From JAJPKK01 sp963844635 (GTDB lineage Bacteria > Pseudomonadota > Alphaproteobacteria > Rhizobiales > Xanthobacteraceae): a stretch of DNA of 64,000 nucleotides. The translations under genes were made by a program, and so were the position numbers. The stretch lies in NCBI GenBank assembly GCA_963844635.1, contig CAWJPD010000005.1, positions 1-64,000 of the forward strand, read 5' to 3'. Positions 36,640 to 45,887 of this stretch are shown piece by piece (position 1 is the first letter of the stretch; every line of letters starts with the position of its first letter). The notes beneath the pieces were generated by a model. The model was given only the letters and a program-made list of their open reading frames with translations. It ran no database searches and had not been told where the DNA came from.

Positions 36640-38054
36640 AAGGCGGCCGTCGCCGGACGGATACTGATTATCACGTTATCACGGCACTTCGAATATCCCG
36701 AACTGTGCTTGGAAGAACTTCTGCAACTCGCCATGCTGAGCGATGTCCTTCGGCTGTCAGAATTCGCGCAATCTCTTCGTCGTAAATTCCTGCGGCTGCG
36801 AGCTCGCATGCGCTGCTCCATCTCGGCGCGGCGAGGAAGTGCCGCCAATGTATTTACCGGCATCATGACAGTCAGCTCTGTTATGGCGCCGCCACGCCAC
36901 ACAATTCGCGCTTCCACCCTGTCGCGCGCGCTACGCCGGATGATAACTTTGTCAATCAAGCAACGTAGTAGCGCCTTGCGATGCTCTCGGCGTGTTGCGG
37001 GATCTGCCCAAAGCTCGGGGAGCTTCTTGCCGAGAGTTACAACCTTCTCACGCAGGCGCGGATCGATGCCGACGGAATTGTGAGGAGTTGGAGCTGCTCG
37101 TCGCAACAATGCTTCTTCCGCACGCCGCAGTTCGATTAGAGCAGCTTCCCATCGCCGCTCAAGCTCACCGGCTACAAGCCTGTTGTCGGGATCAACACGA
37201 TTGAATTGACGTTCGGCGAGCGTGGCCTGATAGCGAAGGCGTTAAACCTGCTGCTCCTCGGCGCATCGTAATGCCTCGTCCGCCTGACGCTGCGCTTTAC
37301 GGGCTCGCGACAAGGCATCAATCTCCGCTGGCGCGACCGCTTCGAGGAAAGCCGCCGCAACCTGGGCATCGATCGGCGGCGCTCGTAGACACTGACAAAC
37401 AGGGACATCATGCTGCTGACGAAGGTGATTGCACACATACTGGCTGCCACCCTTGTAGCGCACGACCATCTTGTGACCGCACTCTCCGCACCAGGTGATG
37501 CCGTGAAGGAGAGCTGCACCATCCCGCGGAATGCCGCGGCTTTTGATGCGCAAGTATTCGGACCGGTTATCGCGCAGCATCACTTGGATCTTCTCGAACA
37601 CGTCCCAACCAATGTAGGCTGGATATTTGTCCTTCACTACGATCTTCCAGTCCATCGCGGGACGTGGTGTTTTCTGTGGTTGTCGACCTGGCACGGTCGA
37701 TGGTTGCTGGCGTGTTCGACTGTAGACGAAAGCACCCGCATAGGCGGGATTCTTCAGTATATCGGTGACCGCCGGAATGGTCGTGCGCCGCCAACACACT
37801 TCGCCGTGCCGATCGCGGCGTGGCAAAGCAAGGCCGCGCGCAACCAAGGTGCGTGTAACCTTTACGGCTGTGCGGACACTCAAGAAGCTTTCGAACACCA
37901 ACACAATACGTTCTTGCACTTCACGGTTCGGATCTTTGGTAACGACGCCTGAGGGATCACGGACCAAGCCGGTTGGCAGCTGTAGCGCGAGTTCGCCACG
38001 CTCCGCCTTGGCCAAAAGACCTGCAGTTAGCCGAGCACGGATGGTGTGCAATTC
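36640..38054 (-). pseudogene. Large serine recombinase, central and C-terminal part
   Basis: It starts at the IS630 junction with ELHTIRARLTAGLLAKAERG, then the recombinase domain (DILKNPAYAGAFVYSRTR), the zinc ribbon (ITWCGECGHKMVVRYKGGSQ and a later C pair) and a coiled coil. A slip at about 37242 and another near 36800 break the frame; corrected, it continues to AAGIYDEEIARILTAEGHRS. The 3' end is lost at the IS66 fragment. Together with 39112-39544 it forms one gene. Confidence 0.8.
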
Positions 38055-38056
38055 TA

Positions 38057-39109
38057 GCCTAAAGCGGTTCCCCTCCGATTTGAATCGGAGGGACTCCCAG
38101 AAGGTTAGCGATGAGGGATTGTTTGCGCATTGATTCTCTTACGGATGGGATGCGCGGTGCCGAAAGCTTATTCTGGGGATCTGCGGGAACGCGTTATCGA
38201 AGCTGTCGAGGCGGGCGCGTCGCGACGCGAGGCGGCCGAACGTTTCGAGGTGAGTATGGCCTCGGCAATTAAGTGGCTGCAGCGCTGGACCGACAATAAA
38301 AGCGCCGCGCCGAAACCGCGCGGCGGAAGCATTTCGCCGCTGGAAGAATTCGCGGCCGAGATATTGGCTCTCATCGCGGAGCGACCAGATGTGACCTTGG
38401 TGGAGATGGTTACCGCACTGCGCAAGCGGCGCATTAAAACCAGCCGCAGCGCGCTTTGGCGATTTCTTGATCGACACGGCGTCACCCTTAAAAAAAAGTC
38501 TGCAAGCTGCGGAACGACAGCGGGCAGATGTGGCGCGAGCGCGACGACGGTGGATTCGAGAGCAAGGCATGCTTGATCCCGCCCGGCTAGTGTTTATCGA
38601 CGAGACCGCGGTCAGCACGAATATGGTCCGCCTCCGGGGACGAGCTCCACGGGGCGTCAGAGTGATCGGTGATGTTCCGCTTGGAGCATGGGAGACAATC
38701 ACCTTCGTGGCCGCCTTGCGCCACAATAAAATGACCGCGCCGATGGCAGTCAAGGGTGCCATGAACGGGGAGATGTTCCTCGCCTATGTCGAGCAGTGCC
38801 TGGTTCCCACGTGTCGGCGCAATGACATCGTTGTGATGGATAACTGCCGCATCCATCTGGTTGCTGGTGTTCGCGAGGCAATCGAGAGTGTGGGGGCGAC
38901 ACTGCGTTACCTGCCGAAGTACTCGCCCGATCTTAATCCAATCGAGATGTCCTATAGCAAGTTCAAGACATTCATGCGCACGGTGGCGGCGCGAACGGTC
39001 CCGCGGCTCAATCGAGCCATTCGCTCGTTCATCCTGCAGCTCGCTCCTCAAGAGTGCGCCAACTATTTCAGGCATGCAGGCTATGCTTCAATATGACCGG
39101 AATCCGCTT
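38057..39109 (+). mobile_element. IS630-family element (about 1.05 kb)
   Basis: TA dinucleotides at 38055-38056 and 39110-39111 bracket the element, the target duplication expected for IS630. Inner ends share TAAAGCGG-type inverted sequence. Removing the element restores ISEL-ELHTIRARL in the serine recombinase frame exactly, which fixes the boundaries. Confidence 0.85.
38145..39096 (+). CDS. IS630-type transposase in two overlapping frames
   Basis: The first frame (38145-38576) carries the HTH part MGCAVPKAYSGDLRERVIEA to HGVTLKKK. The second (to 39096) carries the DDE core: ARLVFIDETAVSTNMVRLRG (Asp), NDIVVMDNCRIHL (Asp) and LPKYSPDLNPIEMSYSKFK (Glu). The frames meet at an eight-A run near 38491-38498, a slippery site where transcriptional or ribosomal slippage could produce the full protein. 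Alternatively the run length is an error. Confidence 0.8.
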
Positions 39110-39111
39110 TA

Positions 39112-39544
39112 GTTCAGAGATCGTGCCCTTGAGGCCAAGCAGGAGGCGACCGTTTGGTGTTCCGGGATCATAGACACCGTCGCGATCGGCGATCAGGCAA
39201 GTACGATGACCGCACACATCAAGCAGAGGATACCAATCCGAACAATTGCGCGCCAATCTCGTGACATCGATCGATAAAATGATGCCAACCTCTCCGAGTG
39301 TGACGCGAGCAACGAGAATCTTTGAAGCCCTGCCTTGCAATGCGGCGGCGCCGCTCAAACCAAGATCAGCATCGATCACATCGATGTCGGCCTCACGCCA
39401 CCCGAGATCGCGAGCGAGCTGGCAGAGCGCGTATTGCAGCCGCAAACTCTCCTGATTGCCCACGACCTGATGCGACGTCGATTGACGAATATAGATGACA
39501 GCCTTGCGGTTCAGATGATCCGCGTTGACGAGTTCCGACCCCAT
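39112..39544 (-). pseudogene. Large serine recombinase, N-terminal catalytic part
   Basis: The resolvase domain reads NRKAVIYIRQSTSHQVVGNQ (the S of RQST is the nucleophile), then QYALCQLARDLGWREADIDV and IILSIDVTRLARNCSDWYPL. The gene is interrupted at 39111 by IS630, and the rest is at 36640-38054. Apart from the IS this half is undamaged. Confidence 0.85.
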
Positions 39545-39559
39545 GGCTCAGCTCCCGCA

Positions 39560-40000
39560 TGACCGCGGCGAGATCGTCGACGATCTCCCGCCGGAGCGCC
39601 GCTGGAAGATTGTGCCAGACCTACCGGGGTTCGATGGGCATGCGCCCTCGCTTCCTTCGGCCACCGCAACCAGTTCTTCGAGCGCTTCAATGCTGAGCTT
39701 GGTTTGCGTGACAGGCCGCTCCCTACGCGGCCCGAATTCGTGACGTGCAGGGGCAGGAGCAGCGTGAGACCAAATCGGCATTCTACGCGCGCGCAAGTAG
39801 CCGGGCACGTTGAACGTTCGATCGATACTAACCGGAATCCGCTACCATAAAGGGGATGGGCGGGATCGATGACTTCGACATCCGCTGAGGGCAAGTCGTC
39901 GTCAGTCCGCAGGGCATCTTTAAATCCCCTCGCTTGAGGGGATCGATTGGCGGATGCCGCAACACACGTGGCGTCCGCACGCGGCCGGCTGAACGCGTCG
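39560..40000 (-). pseudogene. DUF5372-like accessory gene of the recombinase cluster, frameshifted
   Basis: In successive frames the sequence reads VIDPAHPLYGSGFRLVSIER, then VECRFGLTLLLPLHVTN, then TQTKLSIEALEELVAVAEGS. This is the typical layout of a small gene found just upstream of large serine recombinases in rhizobia. Slips near 39845 and 39770 break it. It precedes and is co-oriented with the recombinase at 39544. Confidence 0.6.
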
Positions 40001-40086
40001 CCGCCCAAGCGTCAGTTGTTGAAAGTGCGCGACCAATCAACTCACGTTGCGCGATTGTTCGCGTGCTGCCGGCATGGCTGTGTCAG

Positions 40087-41175
40087 CATGCCGCGTGCCC
40101 CGCAAATCTGATTCGTCTCCGAACACGCTGGCCGCGGCGCGGGCCTTGATCATGCAACAACGCGAAGCCTTGGCCGCGGCGCAGGCGGAAAGCCGGGCCG
40201 CGTCGGCGGAAGCCCGCGCCCGCGCTGGTGATCGCCAAGCTCAACTTCACGATTGCCAAGCTGCGCCACGAGCAGTTCGGACAATCGGCAGAGCGCGGCG
40301 CGATCCTCGACCAGCTTGAGTTTGAACTCGCCGACCGCGAAGCCGATGCGGCGCAAGCAAGGGTGCAAGCCGAGACGGGGGCGCCAGCGTCAGCCAAGGT
40401 CAAGGTGGAGGCTTCAAACGGAAGCGGCCGGCGCGGCGTCCGTTGCCGGAGCATCTGCCGCGGGGAGCGCCTCGTGCATCCGGCTCCCACCACATGCCCG
40501 TGCTGTGGCGGCACCGCGTTGCTCAAGATCGGCGAAGACGTGACCGAGATGCTAGAGCATGTGCCGTCGCGCTGGAAAGTGATCCAGCATTGTGCGCGAG
40601 AAGTTCTCCTGCCGCGCCTGCGAGACGATCGCGCAAACGCCAGCACCGTCGCATCCGATTGGGCGCGGACGCGCCGGCCCGTTCCTGCTCGCCCACATCC
40701 TGTTCTGCAAATACGAGCAAATACGGTCTGCATCTGCCGCTCAATCGCCAGAGCGCGACTTACGCCCGAGAGGGTGTTGATCTTGACACCTCGACGCTGG
40801 CCGATTGGGTCGGCGCCGCATCGGTAACGCTGATGCCGCTGGTGGATGCGATCCTTGCTCACGTGTTCGCAGCCGAACGCATCCACGCCGATGACACCAC
40901 GGTGCCGGTGCTGGCGAGCGGCAAATGCCGTACCGGACGCTTGTGGACGTATGTTCGCGATGACCGTCCGTTTGGCGGCGCGGCGGCCCCGGCTGCGATG
41001 TTCTTCTATTCTATTCGGCCGATCGCGGCGGCGTCCACCCGGAGGCCCACCTCACGACTTACGCCGGTTTGATGCAGGCGGATGCCTATGCCGGCTTCAA
41101 CCGGCTCTACGAGGCCGATCGCAAACCCGGACCGATCACCGCGGCGATGTGTTGGGCCCATGCGCGGCGCAAGTT
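40087..41175 (+). pseudogene. IS66 transposase TnpC, multiply frameshifted and truncated
   Basis: Pieces in three frames line up in order: ALIMQQREALAAAQAESRAA (leader helix), IAKLRHEQFGQSAERGAILD, CPCCGGTALLKIGEDVTEML (zinc motif), LNRQSATYAREGVDLDTSTL with ADWVGAA, IHADDTTVPVLASGKCRTGR (catalytic Asp), and AGFNRLYEADRKPGPITAAM with CWAHARRKL. The last third, with the catalytic Glu, is absent. At least five indels are present. Confidence 0.8.
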
Positions 41176-41316
41176 ATCATCGGACCGCTGTCCGGCTTCG
41201 TTCGGATTCAGTGTCCGCAATGGATCGGATTCCGCATTGCAGTGTCGACAGCCCGAACGACGCCGCCAACACATACGCGTGCCGTTCTCTGATCGATCCC
41301 CCCGATGTCCGCAGAT

Positions 41317-41760
41317 TTACAAGTGATTGACCGGCTTTGCGAAACCGGTCTTGAGTGGCACCGCAGTCGCGAACGCTGCCTTCAGTGCAAACGCCGCAAG
41401 TTGCTTGGTTTGCTCTGTCATCGTCTCAAACTGCGTGCGCGCATGTTCGAATGAAAGTTCTACGAAGGCCGAAGGCGACTTCACGCTGGACAACTTCTGA
41501 AAAAAGTCGAGGGCGGCGTTGATGTTTGCGTGACCGAATTCGATGAACTTGATGTTGTAATCCTGCACGCCCTTTACTGCCGTCGAATGGATGTTTGTTA
41601 TCAGATCGGCAGCGTCAGTCGTGGCCGTGCTCATTTTCTCGGAAGCCTCTTTGGCTTGGGTGGTGCCCTTTTCCACCATGTCACCTAGTGCTTGCGGGGT
41701 ATCCGTTTTCGGGAGCCCGACGGTTTTCGTAGCTGTGATCTTGGTGTGTCCATGAGGCAC
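41317..41760 (-). CDS. Phasin family protein (147 aa)
   Basis: Phasins coat polyhydroxyalkanoate granules. The helical core (DMVEKGTTQAKEASEKMSTA, later NIKFIEFGHANINAALDFFQ and QFETMTEQTKQLAAFALKAA) matches the phasin_2 pattern of rhizobia. A GTG at 41760 is in frame. An ATG at 41753 with better-placed AAGGA is out of frame by one base, so an indel near the N-terminus is possible. No PHA genes are nearby. Confidence 0.8.
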   Translation of the reverse strand: MPHGHTKITATKTVGLPKTDTPQALGDMVEKGTTQAKEASEKMSTATTDAADLITNIHSTAVKGVQDYNIKFIEFGHANINAALDFFQKLSSVKSPSAFVELSFEHARTQFETMTEQTKQLAAFALKAAFATAVPLKTGFAKPVNHL

Positions 41761-41865
41761 TCTTCCTTGGGGCGTTGATGTTGTGGTCTTACGGACGCGA
41801 CGCCCAGGCCAGCTTGTCCGATGGTCTCCGAAGCGCAGTTGCAGGGCAACTTCCTGGCGCGCCAA

Positions 41866-42500
41866 CGAACCACTTGACGACTCTCATATGGCTACTACAT
41901 GCTGCAGCGCAATATAGATGTCAAAAATTCGGGAGAGAATAAGCTGGCTAACAATGGCTCCTGTGAGCATTTGGTCAGTCACCACCACCGAACAGAGTTA
42001 AGGTCCTGTGATCATTACCTGAGCCATTTCATGGGACTTACGAGGAATAGCATCAGGCCCGCCGCCCTCGACGTGCTCGAAGGGATCGCTTGGTCAGCGC
42101 ATCAGTGGAAAGTAGAGGCCGAGCACCCGCGCCGACACGCTTGCCGGCGCATTGCGCGCCGCAATGGGCGCCATGGACTTGAGCGAGAAAATCGGGTCGG
42201 CTTGAGGGAATCTGCTGCCCGGCCTATTTCGCTCACGATCCGAAGTGGTCGGAGACTCGACCGCTCAGCTCGACAGTCGCTTGTAACCTCACGATTGGCT
42301 GCGCAGGTGTAGAACGTCCGAAGCTTCTTACTATCGACCCGTCGTGTTCGGACCATACACAACAGCCTACACAACGACTGGAAAGTAATGAAAAAACTCC
42401 AATGATATCAATGCAAAAGGGTGGATTTGGCCAATCCTCTCGACCGCACCAGTACAGCATATTGGTTGGTAGACTCTGTTTTCGGTGCCCGTCCGCCCGT
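41866..42500. other. Intergenic, no gene seen
   Basis: About 635 bp between the phasin and the GIY-YIG gene with no convincing coding frame, RNA gene or repeat recognised. Confidence 0.4.
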
Positions 42501-43118
42501 TCAAATAATCAACGAGCGCTTGCTTCCAATGTGGCGACGCTCAATCCCATAATGAATGCGGTCCATTTGGTAACGCCAAAATTGCTCCTTTGCTTCCACG
42601 GCTCTCGTCAAATCAGGGAACCAAATATTCCCACCGGACGGACCAAGGCCCGGTATCTCATCGCCAATAAGCCGTTCTGGCGTTCGGCGCGTGTATGTCA
42701 TTACGAAATATCGATCCCACCCGATTTCATAGTGGACGCCCTTATTGCGCTCGACGTTAAATAAATGCCGCTTACGGTAGTCCACGATTTCACGGAGAAT
42801 GGGGTGAGAGGTGGGACGGTTCCATGAACAAGGTTGCTTTCGCTCGTTGAGCAAATTCGGGAATCTCGCGATCCATGCGGTCTCCAACAACTCGAGTACA
42901 ATTCGTTCACTGCCGCACTGCTCAAGAAGCACACATCTGACCGGGTACCCTCCGCTCCACTCGGCGCGAATCCATTTGTGCAGCCATTTGTCGGGGAAAG
43001 AACACCAGCCTGCATCGCGCTTGTGCTGTTTAAAGCGTGTCGTGCATTCGCCCACAGTCTGTCCGACGTATCGGACAAGCCCGTCGCGCGCTGAGTAAAT
43101 TCCGTAAATCTCTCCCAC
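42501..43118 (-). CDS. GIY-YIG nuclease-domain protein (205 aa)
   Basis: The N-terminal 90 residues are a GIY-YIG domain: IYGIYSARDGLVRYVGQT gives the GIY and YVG strands, RFKQHKRDA the catalytic Arg helix, and LELLETAWIARFPNLLNERK the metal-binding Glu and the final Asn. A C-terminal half of about 110 residues, rich in aromatic and basic residues, has no recognised domain and may bind DNA. The start is a GTG at 43118 with a weak ribosome site. It could be a homing-type or phage-derived endonuclease standing alone. Confidence 0.75.
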   Translation of the reverse strand: MGEIYGIYSARDGLVRYVGQTVGECTTRFKQHKRDAGWCSFPDKWLHKWIRAEWSGGYPVRCVLLEQCGSERIVLELLETAWIARFPNLLNERKQPCSWNRPTSHPILREIVDYRKRHLFNVERNKGVHYEIGWDRYFVMTYTRRTPERLIGDEIPGLGPSGGNIWFPDLTRAVEAKEQFWRYQMDRIHYGIERRHIGSKRSLII

Positions 43119-43467
43119 AGCTGCGCAATGTAGTGTGCAATCGCCTACCTTAAAGAGGTCGCCCGAATGTAGCCGCTTTGCGCCTCGCGTACCGCAGCTG
43201 TTGTATTTCGGGCACAGTAGCGCAGCGGCCTACTTGACGCGTGCTACAAAGTCCCGCTACAAAGAGTGTCTAACGCAGCTGAAATTCGGAAGCAAATTCA
43301 GTGTGTTCTCGGTCAGCCGGCGGCATCCTCTCGACCGCTTCAGTAACCATCCCGGCCCTTTTCAAAATCAATAGCTTGCTGTGTCGCGTATAATGCAGCG
43401 AGGTCGGTGAAAAAGACCAAAGCTTCCATTGGCTCCATTGGCCTGCGACCCACGGCGGTTTCAATCG
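43119..43467. other. Intergenic, no gene seen
   Basis: Short frames on both strands have no recognisable content. Confidence 0.4.
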
Positions 43468-44457
43468 TCATTTTGCACGGCCCTGAAATCCGCGTGCGAG
43501 CATCGGAATCCGCAGCAGCGTGCCGCCACCTGCCACGTAGAGCATGCGCTTGTCGGGTCCGCCGAATCCCAGGTTCTGGCAGCGCCGCGTGATGCACCAG
43601 AGGGGGATGACGCCCAGGTGCTGTCCGGTGGGGCTCAAAACTTCGATCCCCGATTCCGTCAGCGCATAAAGCCGACCATCGTCATCGGTGACGAGGCCGT
43701 CGGCTTCCGACCTCGGCGGGGCGCCTGGGGGAAGCGTCTGGTCGCGCCCCACATAGGTGGCGAACACCCGGCGATTGGCGAGCCGCCCATCCGGCTGCAC
43801 GTCGAAGGCATAGATGTCGATGCCGCCGGTGTCGTTCACATAGAGCGTCTTCTCGTCGTGACTGAGCTGCAAGCCGTTCGGCGTCGTGATCCCTTCCGCC
43901 ACGCGGATCGGATTTCCGCCAGGCGGTACGTAGTACACCGCGGGCGGAATAACGGTCCGGTCAGGCGGAATGTCCGTGAAGTACAAGCCACTGTTGCGGT
44001 CCGCGACGATGTCGTTGGGGCGGCCGAACGGCTTGCCCTGGTAATTATCCGCCAGGATTGCTTCCTTGCCTGCCGGCCACACAACGCGAGGGCCAGTGAA
44101 CCCGGGCTCCGTCTGAAGCGAGACCAGCCGACCGTTTTTCGCGTCGAAGGTCATTCCGAGCGGGCCGTGCAGATGGTCCACGAAAGTCACCGGCCGATCG
44201 TGCTCATCCAGCCGCACGATGCGGTTGGCGCGCGGCTCCGAAAAGATCAGGCCGACGTTCGGCAGCCAGAAGGAGTCGTCCGAGCTGGTCAGGCCCTTGA
44301 TCACCACCTCCGGCATCGTGCCGCCCTTGATGACGCCAGGGATGTCGGGAGCCGGCTGAAGCTGCGTGGTATTGGGCGGCGACTGGCAAAAGGCTGGGGA
44401 CGCGCCCAGCCCAACCGCCAGCGCTATGGTGAGTATAACGGGCGCTCGGCGTGTCAT
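43468..44457 (-). CDS. SMP-30/gluconolactonase-like secreted protein (329 aa)
   Basis: GGAGAC precedes the ATG at 44457, and MTRRAPVILTIALAVGLGAS with a following PAFCQ site is a signal peptide. The six-bladed propeller motifs are visible: GPLGMTFDAKNGRLVSLQTE, GRPNDIVADRNSGLYFTDIP, TPNGLQLSHDEKTLYVNDTG, and EADGLVTDDDGRLYALTESG. The metal-site Glu, Asn and Asp of SMP-30-type lactonases fit EADGL, RPNDI and the preceding strands. It probably hydrolyses a lactone in the periplasm, but the substrate is not indicated. Confidence 0.85.
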   Translation of the reverse strand: MTRRAPVILTIALAVGLGASPAFCQSPPNTTQLQPAPDIPGVIKGGTMPEVVIKGLTSSDDSFWLPNVGLIFSEPRANRIVRLDEHDRPVTFVDHLHGPLGMTFDAKNGRLVSLQTEPGFTGPRVVWPAGKEAILADNYQGKPFGRPNDIVADRNSGLYFTDIPPDRTVIPPAVYYVPPGGNPIRVAEGITTPNGLQLSHDEKTLYVNDTGGIDIYAFDVQPDGRLANRRVFATYVGRDQTLPPGAPPRSEADGLVTDDDGRLYALTESGIEVLSPTGQHLGVIPLWCITRRCQNLGFGGPDKRMLYVAGGGTLLRIPMLARGFQGRAK

Positions 44458-44843
44458 GGCGAAGTCTCCTCAACCAATGAAGACAAGGGTCAACCGCTGA
44501 TCCGGTGCCCGTATTGGGATTCACGCTGTTCATTAGTTACCCTGAGAAATCGGTTTTCAAGACAAATCGATCGCGCTTCCGCAGGCCAAGTTGAACTTTT
44601 TCAGTTTCGGAGCGAAAACGTGTGGAATTTTAATGCATGACGCATGGCAGTGCCGGCAGCGATGGTGCCTTGTGCACCCTTCAACATTGGGGTCTTTCAG
44701 GCGCTCTTCCCATTTTGTGCTATTGACAACTTACCCCAGCGACACAATACTCCAAACACGTACAGGTGATGGAGTTCACCTTGTAACCGCCCTCGGGGCT
44801 GATGACTCCTCCAGAACGTCCACAGACGACAGGAGGAGTGTGC
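44458..44843. other. Intergenic/promoter region between SMP-30 gene and hyf-like operon
   Basis: No gene seen. It must contain the promoters for the two divergent units. No operator motif was identified. Confidence 0.4.
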
Positions 44844-44939
44844 GTGATAGACGCACCGCGATACCCCGGACCTAGCGAAACGTCGCCAGTCGTGGCCGGA
44901 GTATCATTGAGTACCCCGCGGCCGGGGCGCTCGCGATGA
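44844..44939 (+). CDS. Possible 31-aa leader ORF of the hyf-like operon
   Basis: A GTG at 44844 is preceded by GGAGG at ideal spacing. The 31 codons (start VIDAPRYPGPSETSPVVAGV) end in a TGA that overlaps the hyfC start as ATGA. The hyfC ATG itself has no good ribosome site, so the short frame could couple translation into hyfC. Alternatively hyfC starts earlier and an indel hides it. Confidence 0.4.
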   Translation: MIDAPRYPGPSETSPVVAGVSLSTPRPGRSR

Positions 44940-45883
44940 GCCCACGCGACATCCTTCTCCAAGTTGGCCAGGTCCTCACCGTCCTGGTTTTGGCGCCGCT
45001 TATCCAGGGCATCATTCTCCAATTTGAAGAGCGCGTACAGCGGGCTCGGGGTCCCGGCATTTTTCAGCCGTACCGGGATCTGTGGAAGCTCTTCCACAAA
45101 CAGATCGTCGTGCCACAGACGGCCTCGTGGTTGTTTTGGATCACGCCCATCGTGGCATTCACTTGCATGCTTACGGTGCCGATCCTGATACCGGTGCTGA
45201 CCAATTTCCCGTTGCCGGAATCGGACATGGGCGACATTCTTGGCGGGGGCCTCATTCTCACTTTGGGGTCTTTCATGATTATCCTCGCCGGCCTCGATAC
45301 GGCGAGCGCCTATGGCGGGATTGGCTCAAGCCGCGCCGTGATGGTGTCCATCCTCGCCGAGCCGACGCTGATCCTCGTTTTTGTCGGCATCACCTTGCTG
45401 GCGAAGTCGATGCTGCCTTTCGTCGTAAACCACCTCCTGGTGTCGAGCTGGCCAGTGTATTGGAGCCCGGCGCACCTGTTCCTCGTCGCAGCGTTTTTCA
45501 TTTTGTTGCTGGTCGAAACCGATCGCATGCCAATTCATTCGAGCACGCATATCGAAGTTTATATGATCGAGGAGGGCCGGATACTCGAATATTCAGGTCC
45601 GCTGTTGGCGCTCCTGAAATGGGCGTCGGCAATGAAGCAATTTATTTTATACACCATTTTTTGCAACGTTCTGATTTTGCCTTGGGGGCTGTCGATCGAT
45701 GGCACGGCGCTTGGTGCTTTAGGTGCCGCAGTGGGCCTCGTGATCAAATTCGTGCTTGTCGCCTGCGTCGTGGTTTTTGTCGAGACCGCGCAATCCCGGC
45801 TACGCTTTTACCGCTACCAGGAGCCACTTGCGGCGTCCTTCCTGCTTGCGGTGCTTTCGATCGTCGGCACGCAACTGAGTTAG
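44936..45883 (+). CDS. hyfC: HyfC/HycD/NuoH-like membrane subunit (315 aa)
   Basis: Homologous to NuoH of complex I, this subunit links the soluble redox arm to the ion-pumping arm. About eight transmembrane helices are evident. The conserved first loop QRARGPGIFQPYRDLWKLFH corresponds to the quinone-site/E-channel region in NuoH, and the charged loop VETDRMPIHSSTHIEVYMIE is the family signature. It is the first full gene of a six-gene operon and is followed by hyfE-F after 4 bp. Confidence 0.88.
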   Translation: MSPRDILLQVGQVLTVLVLAPLIQGIILQFEERVQRARGPGIFQPYRDLWKLFHKQIVVPQTASWLFWITPIVAFTCMLTVPILIPVLTNFPLPESDMGDILGGGLILTLGSFMIILAGLDTASAYGGIGSSRAVMVSILAEPTLILVFVGITLLAKSMLPFVVNHLLVSSWPVYWSPAHLFLVAAFFILLLVETDRMPIHSSTHIEVYMIEEGRILEYSGPLLALLKWASAMKQFILYTIFCNVLILPWGLSIDGTALGALGAAVGLVIKFVLVACVVVFVETAQSRLRFYRYQEPLAASFLLAVLSIVGTQLS

Positions 45884-45887
45884 CGCC

